From Neckera pumila (taxonomy: Eukaryota; Streptophyta; Bryopsida; Hypnales; Neckeraceae): 64,000 nt of DNA. The translations under genes were made by a program, and so were the position numbers. Location: positions 26,784,108 to 26,848,107 of the forward strand of contig OZ018408.1 in assembly GCA_963969595.1 (NCBI GenBank). Direction: 5' to 3'. This document shows positions 36,456 to 48,869 of the stretch, piece after piece; positions within the stretch are counted from its first letter, which is position 1; every line of letters starts with the position of its first letter. Below the pieces are notes generated by a model. That model was not told the DNA's origin, made no database searches, and saw only the letters and a program-made list of their open reading frames with translations.

Positions 36456-37887
36456 ATAGGTCCAATTTATTCAAAATATAGGAAAATTCAAAAATATAGG
36501 AAAATTAATCAAATATTAAATAATGCTTCCAAGAATTTATTTGTGATTGAAAGACTCTAGCCAAAAATTATAGATCATATTTAGAAAGTGTTTGAAAAAT
36601 ATATTCTTACATGCCATTAAATATTTCACATTGATTGTTGTACCTCCTACTCCCTACATGTTTAGTGAAAATAAAATTCTTCTACTATATTACAAACATG
36701 AATGTCTTGTAAGACTTTTATACGCACATAGCCTAGTTTGTATGTGAAATTAAATACAAACTATGCTCGAAAATATAATTCCTTTTATTAAGTTTGAATG
36801 TTGGTAGATGACCATTGCCTACACTTCAGACTCAAAATTATTGTAGAAAGTTGGATATGTATGATCTCTTCTCTCCATTTGGTCAAGTTTTTTTTTTAAA
36901 TTTTTTATAAAGTGCCAAAGTGGCAATATTAAATGTTGTAGTGACGCTCCAAATTTCAACATTCATCCACATATTATTGGATAGAAAATCTCACATTAGC
37001 ACATATCATATATCCATAATTATATTTTCAATACAATTTGTTACATATCTACAATTTGGCAAATTCATCCAATCTTTTTTTAAAATTTGAAGTTTTATGG
37101 CAATTTGCCGCCCTTTCAATACTATTTGTGTTCTAAAGGCGTGGTATAGGGCCTAGTATGTGGATGCAAATGGCCACCAAAGCGCTAAAAAATAATTCAT
37201 TGCATTTAATGCTTGGAGTAATAAAAAATAAGGCTTGTGTTGGATCCTCTTACTCCATCTGATGTTTGTTGTAAACAAAGGATAAGGCATGTACTTGATC
37301 CCCTTCAATCAATGCTATTTTAATTATATTCTTTTATTTGACAATTTTGAAGATATTTACTTTACAACTATCATTGAATAATCTTATAGAGTGATGAATT
37401 GCATGACTTTTTGTATTGAACATAATGTTAAATAAAATTGTAATTTAGTCCCTACAAAAGTACACACGAACATGTGTAGTTTTTGCAGAACTAGTGTTTA
37501 CCATTGTTATATATTGGCCTATATACCAATATATTATTAGATCTATTAATGAAATTTGCAAAAATGTAATTGTTGTGATTTTTTTTGCAAAAGAATAAAC
37601 AACATTATAAGCAAATTATACAAATATTGCATAGCCTAGACCTTTTTTTTGTTTATGTAATATATTAGTTTTTATAGTAGCTTATAACTTTACTATCATA
37701 TTATTTTTTCTACTTTGGAACAATCTTATACTAAAGATATGGATGCATGGACTTTATGTCCTAATTCTAAAAAACGTAACTTTATTATTGAAAGAAAATG
37801 TAAAATTTTTCCTAAATAGATGAAGATAAAAAACACTATCCCAAAGACTAAGGTGAATGAAGCATCTATTGAAGATAATTCATTTGT
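36456..37887. other. AT desert; no gene
   Basis: No coding frame, RNA gene or clear repeat was recognised here. Confidence 0.5.
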
Positions 37888-38680
37888 TTAACCCCTAAAA
37901 GCCCAAGGGATTTGGACAAAATACAAATGTGTTATAAAATATAAGTTCTAAAACTTTCTTGAAGTTTGCATCAAAAAAGATAATGTGAAGCACAAAAAGT
38001 AGAAAGCATCCTTACTGTCAAAATTATAAAATTATTTTTAGAATTTTTTTAAATGAATTTTGATCAAAAATTCACCAAAAATATAATTTCTATTTTTAGC
38101 ATTTGAATTTTTTTTTATTAATCAAAATTGTGGTTTCTAATGATTTATGAAAAAATGAATGAGATCTACACTAAAAATGATATTTAGTGTAGTATGACAT
38201 TTAGTGTTTTATCCCCCTACCAACCATTTTACTTGTCTTCAATTTTACTTGTCTTCAATCTTTTCCTTTGCAAGTTCATTTTTTTAACGTGTTCTAACAC
38301 TAAATGTAAACCTTTTCAGATTTCAGATTTACCATAGAGCATATTTAGTGTTAGAAATTAGATTTAGTGTTACTTACTTATGATATTTAGTGTCAAGGTT
38401 CGTAATTAGTGTTGCCAACACTAAATATCATTTTTAGTGTAGTGATGAGAACACCAATACTTTCTCCATATAATAAGTTTTTCAACACTAGGCAAATGTA
38501 GACACTTTGTGCTATTTCTCTTATAGGTTTTGTTTGACCATAGCAATCTGAGTTTTAAGTATAATTATTGGTAGACAACCCAATTTTTTGAAAAAAAAAA
38601 AAAAAAAAAAAATTGTCCGAAAATTTTGCCCAAATTCGGGCAGCGACCAAAAAATGGTCGTTTGAGGGCTTCGAGGTTAA
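37888..38680. mobile_element. TTAA / CCCCTAAA element with nested MITE
   Basis: Left border TTAA then CCCCTAAAAGCCCAAGGG; right border GAGGGCTTCGAGG then TTAA. The right end is worn. A separate inverted-repeat element sits inside (38166-38442), and a 23-A run lies near 38589. Confidence 0.65.
38166..38442. mobile_element. MITE with CTACACTAAAAATG ends
   Basis: Left CTACACTAAAAATGATATTT and right AAATATCATTTTTAGTGTAG are exact inverse copies. The short motif TTTAGTGT also recurs several times inside in both orientations. No coding capacity; 277 bp. Confidence 0.88.
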
Positions 38681-39639
38681 GTAGAATAGAGCTATGAATT
38701 CATATAGATAAAGAAGTACAATTAAATGACATCAAGTCATAATTGTAAACTGAAATAAAGAAGAAATTATTTATTATAAATAATACAAGAATTATTCAAA
38801 GTTAGCAGACAAAGTATTGAAAATGCTGTAATAGAATGATAGTTTCTTAGAAAATCACTTTCTAAATTTCCTAAATACTACCTTCCTTTTTTTATATAAA
38901 GATTATAAAACAAAATAAAATAAATTTAAGTGCATTTTATAAATTAATATAGTATTGTATCCAAATACTACAAAAACATTCTTCAATATTGTACCAATTG
39001 ATCAATTCTGTATCAATTTTTATATCAATTATATGTCAATTTTTATAACAACTTTTATATCAATTATTAAGAATCTTTATAGCAATTATTACAATTAAAT
39101 ATTTAAGGTTTGATGAAGAAAATTAAGAAAAACAAATGCATCAATTCACTAAAATTCAAATCTAGGACTCGAAGCATTAATTTTTTAATTTTTTTTAAAA
39201 AAAAATCCTAAAAATTGTGAAGAAAGAATATAAAAATTAAACTTTTATATGTTTCTTCTTGAATTTATGGAATTTAAATTAAATATAAATATAAATTTTT
39301 TGATATACATAAAGTTAGTAGAATTATGTGAATGAAAACACTAAAGTATTTGGATTTTTTTGGTGGGACCAAATCTTGTGCAAATGATAGAAATTTTAAT
39401 GATATATATATGAAAACTTAATAAATGAATATAAGCCAAAGGAATTATAAAGGTATGAATTTTTATTGAATTGAAATTACTATGCCTAATGAAAATTTTC
39501 TAATAGTTTTTTTTTATGGGATGTACAAGTACAAATTTAATGACAATGAAATTAAAATTCATAAATGTATATTCCAATTTAATTTGAAACATCTATTTTT
39601 GTGACAACTATTATCAATTTTAAACCAATATCAAATTCA
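38681..39639. other. AT desert; no gene
   Basis: Very AT-rich with a repeated TATATCAATT-like motif around 39000-39070. No gene is visible. Confidence 0.5.
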
Positions 39640-39863
39640 GGGTCCAGTGACCCTAAATGGGGTTGTGGAGGTAGTTCACACTACCCTCACTTTTGGTCAC
39701 GTCATGCAATGCCTAAGAAATGTGACCAAAAGTGGGAGTACCGCGACCTCCCTCCACGACCCCTTTCGGTGCCAAATGGGGTCGTGGGGGTAGTTCACAC
39801 TACCCCTACTTTTGGTCAAGTCATGCGACGCCCCAAAAATGTGACCAAAAGTTGGAGTATTCC
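39640..39863. repeat. Two tandem 119-bp units, each a hairpin
   Basis: The anchor AAATGGGGT recurs at 39655 and 39774. Within each unit TTTTGGTCA and TGACCAAAA face each other, flanked by AATGGGGT-GTGG and its inverse CCACGACCCC. The unit is GC-rich against an AT background. Confidence 0.85.
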
Positions 39864-40239
39864 TTCCATCTTTTTCCAATCTTCTAAGTAGGTACAATTG
39901 TTTACAAAACATTTCTTTTAATTGCAATATCTATTTTTTTTCATCCAGTGTTAGTTTTATTGTGGATTTTGGTGTAGTGCATACTTGCAAGTGTGTGAAT
40001 AGTAAAAAGTACAAGTAATTGATGCAACCAAGTTCTTAGTTTTACTTAGAAGTTATGAAAGTATACATTGAGATCTTTGTATTATATTACGTTGATATCA
40101 TGTTTTGGAATGAGGCTTATATCTTTTTGCATTTTGCAAGTATTAATTTTGTCATTTTTGTCCTCTTAATCCTTTGAAAAATTCTCTAAAGGTGCATTGA
40201 TTTCAGTCTTAGCCAACAATGATATAATTGACATGAAGT

Positions 40240-40668
40240 TTGTTGCATGTGCAAATGGATACAAATGAAGGTCACATTAGGCACATATCTCCATTAGTGG
40301 TGGCAACCGTGATAGTCTCAATTGCAGATGTGGCGGGTCTTTTGAAGCCAATGACTCCAAAAGATACAAACATTGAGGCTTCTAGTGAATCCATGAGACA
40401 TGAAGAAGCAAACTTCAAAAGCTTTGGTGCCGTCTTGAATGTTTGCAATTGTGCATGTGACTATGTGGAACAGCCAAATCTTAGTCACTTACTCACCAGA
40501 AGAACCATAAGCAAAAGCAACAAGTGTTTTCAATGGGAAAATCTAGCATTGAGTACAATTCTCAAATGCATTCCTCAAACTCAGTTTCTAGTCTTCAATT
40601 TGAAGAGCATTATGATTATGCTTTTGGTGGGACTGTGGACAGGCATGAGGTGGTTTTCATTTATCTAA
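40240..40668 (+). other. Unrecognised 142-codon open frame
   Basis: The frame has a start and a stop but no family resemblance. It lies directly upstream of the decayed gene at 40.8-43.6 kb and may be another exon remnant of it, or chance. Confidence 0.3.
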
Positions 40669-40837
40669 CTTTAGTCCCATAAATTTAAGGTTTATTTCTT
40701 CAAATTTTGCATTATTAATTTTTTAATGTCCATTTGCTTTCAAATTGTTTAAAAATAAATTAATGGAGACTTCATATAGATTGACAACGCTACTATTGAG
40801 TACATTGACAATGTAGTGAAGAAAGATAACCTCAAGA

Positions 40838-43618
40838 CATCATGGCAGCTCCGCTTGAACCAAAGTATCTTACAAAATATATTGAAGGATGGAGGAAGAA
40901 GATTTGGGATTAGAGGTTTGACCTTGCTTTGAAGGGACAAAATGCTTTCAAGAAGTCAGACTACGACTCTTTGACAAATCAAAATAGGCCGTTTTAACTG
41001 TTATTTTTTGGTATGTGTGTGAAACTTAGTAATCTTGACTTTTTTCATTGATTGAAATGTGTTGACTATTTTAGCTGATGTAGGGAGAAAATTTTATAAA
41101 TTATAGTGACAATGCCAAAACTAGAGGTACTGTGAGCACTTCTCCAAACATCCATCGGGTCTGACGGTTGCTTTTGGAGTACCTCATGATACCCCCACTT
41201 TTGGTTTTGTCAAGAATTGTGTATATATTTTTCACGTTCTTTTTATGGTTTTTGTATAGTGATGCTTTTTATCTGTATTTTGGAGTTCCATCTAGTGGTT
41301 GTTAATAGAAATGGCTTATCATGTGTAGCAATGATGAATTCTAAATGCTTTTCTTTTTTAGTTGCAATATTGTCACTAATGACTCTTTTTGTTTTTATTG
41401 CAATTACTTCAAGCATGAGCTTCTAGTGAAGAGTGCCATTGCTTGGAAAGATCTTCTTCTATACTTGTCTACAGGGCTGAATTGAAATTTAATAGAGTGC
41501 ATGTATACCCTGAGCCAACTTCCAATGTTTACAACAATAAATTTCTCAAGGGGAGAGTAATATTTCGATTGTCTCATGACATTTACTCATCCATCAAAGA
41601 CAAAGCTCAAGAAGTCATTTGAAGGCCTCTGTATTATTGCCTTGGAGGTTTCCAAATTTGTTGATCTCACTGACATGCAGAAGAAAAGGACCATTGTGAC
41701 AAGGAGGACGGTTGTTGACAAGAAGAAGGAAGGAAAAGAGTAAGAGATTCAAGCAAACAAGGAGGAGAAAGAGTCGGAGCGCGTGGTGAAATTGGCAAAG
41801 AAAGAGGAGGCAAAAAAAGACAAGAAGATGAAGGGCAAAGGCAAAAAGATAGTTGAAGGCAGTGGCTAGATTCTAATGTCTTCTACGGTAGATCATATAC
41901 AAGCCGGATGTCACAGTGAAGTGAAGAAGAAGGTGGTGCTTATGGAGTTGATGGAAGACATGATTACATGAGGTAAACAAGTGATAGTCATCGATGATGA
42001 TGATGAAGTCAACTTGGAGGAATTGATCGCAAACATTTCCATTGTTGACGTCATGGATAACATGGACACCAAGGCAACAACATGCTACACCGAGGTGATG
42101 GGCTTTTTGAAAGAGATAAACTATTAGTATTTGAAGTTTGCCAATTGACTATATAATTGAATGACATGAATATTTTATGGAGATTATTGATTGTTTGGAG
42201 AATTGTTTGTTTGTAGTTGTTGACAAGGAAGGCTTATACGTAAGATGGTAAAGTGAACCATCAACCGGGAGTAGACCTCATGTTTTTCAAATGCCAAGAA
42301 AATTTGCATGTCTCGAAGGTGTCTATTCTGGCACATGCGGTGCTTGCATGGAACACAAACACAGAGTACAAGGCCATTTAAATGGCATATCTTTTTGCAG
42401 CAAAGCATTTGCAGGACCATGATTGCGTGATTGTGTTTCACTCACAGTGCACCACTTTGAAGGGCATCATTGTGGAATTGTATAAGACGTATCCCACATT
42501 GGTGAAGAAGATCAAGTGGTTGGGCATCAAACAAGTGCACTTGACCTTAGCCTTCAATGTTACAAACACAATATGATTTTTTGAATTTGTCATGATTTGA
42601 GTGGCATTTGGTACTTTAATTTGTTTTATTTATTTTTGATGTATAATTATTTTGTTTCAATGCTTGCAAAATGAAAGTCCAGGTGAAGGACCTCGGCAAA
42701 AAAGGAAAATTTAACTTTTCTTTCAAGAGCACAATGTCAATGAAGAAGGCAAAAATGGACCTCCAAAGGGACAACACGTTGATTAACTACACCACCAAAG
42801 AAACCATGTTGATGAACAAAGCAACATCAATGCCATGGTAGGGGGCTTGTAAAAAGGACACTAGGTTTTTTCAATTCCTCATAGAGGAGACAACTAATGA
42901 AGGAGATTTGGTATTGGACTGCACTACATCTACAGGTAAGTTTCAAACTCAATGATTGTGTGTTCAAATTTTAATTTATATAATGAATCATTCAAGTATT
43001 GAATTTGATATAATTTATCACAGATGCGTTGATTACATCATGTGGCAGCATGGTGCACAACATTGTAGCTTTGGAAGAGGACAAGGAGATTTTCAACGCC
43101 CTCCTCCTACTCATGAGGAAGACCACTACAGCCATTGTAACAACTGAAGTTACAAAACCGCTGTCAACAATTCTAGATTCTCAGGATATAGACACCATCA
43201 CCTGGTACAACGGAAGTTTACTTGGAAGAATAGACCTGGTAAGTAAATTTTGAGATTTTTGAATTCTTTGTATATATGCTATTTTTTATGTTTTATGAAC
43301 CTAACATTGTAAGTTTCATCTATATATGTTTCCAGTCATCAAGGATTGATGTCACAATGAAGAAACAAAATCCTTTTTTTTAATTTGGAGAAGACTTTTC
43401 ATCTTCCGATATATGCTGAGTAGATGGCATTGGTGTTTGTAGAGTTTGGTTGTTCTAAACCAAAACGCAAAAAGCATACATATGCTCTAAATGTTTTAAA
43501 GTTTATAGATGGGTTAGCATTCGAGGGTAGAAAGACTTTTGAGTCATCAAGGACATCGGATTCCGCAATTGAGTCTATTGCAACTTTGACTTATGAGATT
43601 GACATATCTCATTAGTCA
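40838..43618 (+). pseudogene. Decayed multi-exon gene with AdoMet methyltransferase-like motif
   Basis: Exon-like islands are seen: 40838-40995 (starts MAAPLEPKYLTKYIEGWRKK, one in-frame stop), 41465-41866 (ending in a Lys/Glu-rich stretch with KKDKKMKGKGKKIV), 41973-42125 (acidic VIDDDDEVNLEEL), 42285-42575 (DCVIVFHSQCTTLKGII), 42671-42933, 43024-43240 and 43424-43615. A clean splice (TCTACAG|GTAAGT to TATCACAG) joins LVLDCTTST to DALITSCGSMVHNIVALEED. That resembles motif I plus the acidic loop of DNA amino-methyltransferases (VLDPFxGSG ... IGIExD), lying C-terminal to a VIVFHS strand as in beta-class enzymes. The glycines are partly lost and there are several stops. Identity is tentative. 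Confidence 0.5.
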
Positions 43619-44293
43619 AACTATTATATGTTGATTTTGATTGTGATTGGATTTGTGTGATTTATAGCTACATTTTGGGCGTGATTTATTTTCCTTTGCA
43701 CTTTTGCATTATATAAGTTCTATCAAATTTGATTATAATAGGTTGTTGCAATGAAAATTTAAAAAAAGGTTTTGAAGTGACTTAAATTTTAGAAAAGTGT
43801 ACTCACAATTTTGGAAAATCAAAATTACCTACACCCACATTCATAGGTCCATTAGCCATTTCTTTCTAAAAAAATTTCTTGCTCACAAGCTCACATGCTA
43901 GCAACCCTGGGTCTTCCAATGCCCTCAAATGTCATCTAATGGATCTACACATTTTTGGATAAAATGTTTGAAAGATGAAATCTAACCATTTGGAAAGAAA
44001 TGAAATAACTTCTTCTTGAAACCCAAGCACCATGATATTGCAATTGGTAAGGATTTTCATTTTGAATTTTTAGAAGAGTGTACTCTAATAAGTTAATTAA
44101 ACGATCCTCTGGTTGAATTTGTTAAAAAATAAATATAGATGAAGACTCTAGCCTTGTTTTGGAGACTAGTATTTTGAAGCAATTTTGAGCCTCTAAACAT
44201 GAAAGAACTTTAGGGATTAGTAGGAGCATATTTTTACATTTATTGTCTATGTGAAAATTTTGGAATTTGTACTCCGCAAACTATAAGAACAAA
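43619..44293. other. AT-rich spacer; no gene
   Basis: A CTCAAATGTCATCTAATGG end-like block near 43925 matches the right end of the element at 55314-55602. Nothing coding was seen. Confidence 0.45.
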
Positions 44294-44496
44294 CACTACA
44301 AGAGAAAGGGGTGTTTTAAATATAGTCCTAGTAGTATCGTCTTTTAAATGATGACCTTTAAGTAAGTTTTTTAGTAAAATTTTACTAAAAAGACACTCTT
44401 TTCAGTAAAATTTTACTAAGAGCCTTACTTAAAGGTCATTATTTTAAAGACGATACTACTAGGACTATACTTAAAACACTTATTTCTCTTGTAATG
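44294..44496. mobile_element. CACTA-type foldback MITE, copy 3
   Basis: From CACTACAAGAGAAAGGGGTG to CACTTATTTCTCTTGTAATG. It has the same inner blocks as copies 1 and 2 (TATAGTCCTAGTAGTAT, GATGACCTTTAAGTAAG). The terminal GTAATG and the lack of an exact flank duplication (AAA/ATA) suggest an older copy. Confidence 0.9.
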
Positions 44497-45300
44497 ATAT
44501 GAAGTCTATTTTTGGACCAATTTTTGCCATGCCCAAAAGAATATTTTGGCGGAATCAAATTTTTAAGGATTCATCATCTATTCTAGAGTTATGTAGAAAC
44601 ATTCATACACACATCTTTCCTTCAACAAGTATCTCCAAAAGAGTTTCACAATTCCTTCGATAAAGGCCGCAATGGGGTGTGAATAGTAGGGTTGTCTTCC
44701 CTAACATCGCGACGGGCGTGACAACTAAACGTCACACGACGTCCAGTAGACCCCTCACAACATCCAGTAGACCCCTCGCGACGTCCAATAAGGTCAAAAT
44801 TACCTTTGACTTTCCTAAAAGTTATCCCCCTTTGACCTACACCACCTGGACGCCATGTGGCATCCGTGTGGCACAATCAAGGGTGCATGCGGGTTTGACG
44901 AGGACAAGCGATTGCGGGTTTAGGGCAACCACGGATAGGGCGACCTCTTGTAGGGGCGACCTCTTGTATTGTAATTTAAAACTGCCACTTCTGCTGCGTT
45001 TATAAAAATATATACAAAAATAATTTTTTCAAAATCTAACCATAAGATCTTATACTTCATTTGTCTAAGATCATGTGGTAAAAATTTCATGAAATTTGAC
45101 CATATGGATTGGAAGATATTAGCATCCAAAGTTGGAAAAAGAAAATTCTGAACTTTGGCCTGCAATTACAGCTGACTTTCACTGCCATTTGTGGAAAAGT
45201 CTTGCGCTATAAACTTTGGATTAAACAATATTTTGTGTTGAATAATTGAATTGAAAGTCTCAAAAAAAATTCCAAAAAAAGTACACTTGGTTTTTATTCT
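44497..45300. other. Spacer with GC-rich block; no gene
   Basis: 44570-44650 matches the arms of the large inverted repeat at 57.1-59.6 kb (CATCTT-CCTTCAACAAG). 44680-44965 is GC-rich, with GGCGACCTCTTGTA twice, a motif of the 109-bp minisatellite further right. The open frames here are by-products. Confidence 0.5.
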
Positions 45301-46166
45301 TTAACTCCTAAAGACCCAAGGCCTTTTCTAACTCAAAAACCACCCAAAACTGCCATTTCTAGAGCATTCATCAAAAAAGTTTGAAAATTTGATTTTTTGG
45401 GAATATAAACATAGTATCTTGTAGTTCACTTGTATGAGAATATGTGGTAAAAATTTTGTGAGGTTTGATCATACAGATTGCAAGATATTTGCATTCAAAG
45501 TCTTTTTTTTTTTTTCCATTGTGCCCAAAAATTTTAGATGCTTTTGACCGCTGTTTGCTGAATTTTTTTCCACTACAAACCTTGAATTTAAAATTTTTCC
45601 TTATGGAAAAATATGTCAAGCATGTACGAGCCAATTTTCAAGGCAATCCAAGACAAGTAAGACATTCAAAAAAATTAATATTTGCCACAATGTCCCAAGA
45701 ATTGACAATACACAAGGCCATTTTTGAATCAATTTTTCCATCACATATTTTTAGATAAAGGAAGTCTAAATAGAGGATTCAAAGATGCACTTATACTTGA
45801 GAAGTAAGAAGAAAAAAAATAGAAAACCTCAAAATCTCTAACTTTTAGAAGCTCCTAAGCCTAATGTGACCTTCCAATAGGCACAACAACAGCCTAATTC
45901 TCCTCTCTTGTCACCTCTGCTGCCCCTCGGGAGTCAAAGGCAGATTGCTAAGGGGCAGCAATAGAACAAACTAATATTTTTATTCAAATGTTCATAACTT
46001 ATTGAGAATAAGTCAGATTTTGACAAAATTTGTATCTACGCGAAGCTTATGAGAAACTACGCGCTCAAAAAAAGTTTGAAAAATTCACATTGAATATGAA
46101 GTTTGAACAAGCTTGCCCGAAGTCCCAAGTGTCCCGTGAGGGGACACTTAAGCCTTTAGGGGTTAA
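45301..46166. mobile_element. TTAA / CCCCTAAA element, 866 bp
   Basis: Left TTAA then CTCCTAAAGACCCAAGGCC; right AGCCTTTAGGGG then TTAA. It contains two inverted-sense copies of the ATGTGGTAAAAATTT-type block found in its relatives. Confidence 0.8.
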
Positions 46167-46589
46167 GTAGAAGTAGGTCCAAGATTGAACAAAACAATAA
46201 AATTGTTGATAACTCTAAGATAGAAATGAAACACAATAATTCCAATGGGGCAATTGTTCTAGGAAGCAAATTAAACCTTGACAAAATTTTTTTTATGGAA
46301 ATTGTGAAAACTGCACTCAAAAATGAAATCTAGTGCGTTATTTTTGCAAGAAGCTTCTTTGTTTGGCCAAAAAACAAGATTGTCCATAACTTTCTCATTA
46401 CTAATCCAAATAGAATGAATCAAAGTTTCACATGTATGTAGATAAAAATACAATATTTGAAGAAAAAAAAATTTTAAATGTCGTTTTGATTTTTTGTGAT
46501 TTTTGTGCTACTCGTTGACCTCCGTTTTTGGCTTAGTGTGGCATAACTAATGCTTTCAAACACCAATTGAAAAAATTCTTATGCAAATC

Positions 46590-48790
46590 TTTGTTTTTTA
46601 TTTCATTTTATAAAATTAAAGCAAAAATAATTCATGATAAAGAGCCTTGGAGAGTTATAAAAATAAATAATGATTAAAATTCATACTTAAATGTCCACCC
46701 TTTATTTTTTAAATTTAGATCAACATGGCAAATATTGCATGGGTAGGATGATTTTTTGAAATTTGAAAAAAATAAATGGGGAAGTTTTAAATGTCCACCC
46801 TTTATATATTTTGTTTTCAAATCAATGTGACAAGTCATTCAAAGTTAGGAGGATCCTTAATTTGAGGATTGCAAAAATTTAGTAATTTAATAAGGAAAGT
46901 TCTTACTTAAATCTCTACATAATATCTTTTGTTATTAAATCAATATAACAAATAAAACTTGAGTAGAATTAGTCTTTAAAAATTCCAAAAAACATATGGA
47001 AGAATTCTTATTTAAAGGTCTACCTATTACTTGTACTTATAGAATTAAAGTGACAAATAATTCAATAATAGAAAGAATCTTAGAGAATTGCAAAAAATAA
47101 ATAGAATGTTTCTTATTTAAATCTCTATGCTTCATTTTTAATTATTAAATCAACATGACAAATAATTCTTGAAAAGGGTGAATCTTAGAAAATTTCTAGA
47201 GATTAATAAAGAAAATTCTTGTTTAAATCTCCATTCTCTATTTCTTATTTATAAAATCATAGTAAAAATAATTCATGATCAAAATTAATCTTATGGAATA
47301 GTTCTGTTAAATCTCTACTTTTTTATTTTTTATTATTAACCCCTAAAGGACCATTGTCCCTGCCATTGTCCCTTTGGGGGACAAATGGGATTTTGGACAA
47401 GTACCTACGGGAGTACGGGCTGAATTTTTGTTGTAATTAAAAATATAAATATCTTATGGAATAGTTCTTATTTAAATCTCCACCTTTTGTTGTAATTTTC
47501 TTAAACTTTTTTTTGGAAGATAGAAAAATTGCTAAGCTTCATGGTAATATAAGTATTGTTTTCAATTGCTACTCGGGAAAAAAAATTATGCCCAAATAAG
47601 CTCAAAACAACATTCAAGGGGCAATAAAAAAAAATCGGCAATTTTTTTTTTTTAATTAATTTCTTTCTTATAGATTATATTTTTGTCTATCTAGAAAGAT
47701 TTTATTCATTTCATTTGGATTTTTTAAGAGAAAGCTATGGACAATCTTGTTTTTTGGACACTTAGAGCATCTTCCTAAAAAAATAACTTGTAGGATTCAT
47801 TTTTGAATGCAATTTTTACAATTTTTCAAAAAAAAAAGTCCCTCACGGTTTAGTTTTTTTGCTAGAGCAATCTCACAATTGCAATTCGTAATTTTTAATT
47901 CCAAATAAAAGATATTCATATTTTTTATTTTCCTTCTATCTCATATCTACTTCTACTTAACAATTTTTTTAATAATGAAAATTAAGTTTTTTGAATTTGT
48001 TTTTTTGCTAGATTCTCACTCAATTCTCCACTATAAATATTTAAAGCTCAAAACTGTGTAATGCAAAAATCTAAAGTTAAAAATGTTCAAAGTCCAGAAA
48101 TCCAGTCCCACAATGTGCTGAAAAGGTTGTTTTCTTCACTTTAAATGTAGAAATCTTGCAATCTGTGTAGTCAAAAATTCTGAAATTTTTTTAAACACTT
48201 TTATACTAGATAAATGTAAGATCTTACAATTATATGTGCAAGAAAAACAATTTTCAAATTTCTTTCTCTTTGCTATGGAAATGGCATTTTTGAATGTTTT
48301 TTTGCAAAAAAAAGGCCTAGGGCCTTCAGGGATTAAATCAATGTGACAAATAACATTTAAGTAGAATGAGTCTTTCAAAAATCCTAAAATAAATAAGGAA
48401 GTTTGTACTTAATCTCTATCCTATGCTTTTTGTTGTAGAACCAAAGTAGCAAATAATCCATGATAAAAAATATTCTTGGAGAATTTTCAAACAAGGAAGT
48501 TAGTACTAAAATCTCTATACTTTGTCTTTTATTATTTAATCAATGTGATTACCAATACTTGAGTAGAATGAGCCTTGGAAATTTCCAAAAGATAATTGGG
48601 GAAGTTTGTATCTAAAGTTTCAGAAAAACTTTTTTTATTTATAGAATAAAATGAAAAATTATTCATAGTAAGAAATCTTTGAGAATTGCAAAAAAACAAA
48701 TGGGTAGTTTCTTACTTAAATGACCTCTATTTTCATGAAAAAATCAATAAAACCAATTATTCATGATTAGGAAGATTGTATTAAATAATT
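46590..48790 (-). repeat. About 104-bp AT-rich satellite array, reverse orientation, interrupted
   Basis: Repeated units of TTACTTAAATCTCCACCCTT, then a TTTTTATTATTAAATCAA-TGTGACAAATAATTC segment and GAGAATTGCAAAAAATAA. These are the inverse of the array at 51.7-54.3 kb. The array is split by the TTAA element at 47336-48336. Confidence 0.82.
47336..48336. mobile_element. TTAA / CCCCTAAA element, 1.0 kb, inside a satellite array
   Basis: Left TTAA then CCCCTAAAGGACCATTGTCC; right GGCCTAGGGCCTTCAGGGA then TTAA. The satellite continues on both sides, so the insertion is younger than the array. It is the closest relative of the 57836-59100 copy. Confidence 0.88.
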
Positions 48791-48869
48791 CATAATTGAT
48801 TATTGTAGAAAAATGGTCCTTCATTCTTAAAAAGAATCTTCTCTCTTTCAAGGGGCGGGTGAGGGTGGA

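Noticed and set aside
45465..45758. 97-codon plus-strand frame
   Set aside because: It lies wholly inside a TTAA element whose relatives have no such frame; chance.
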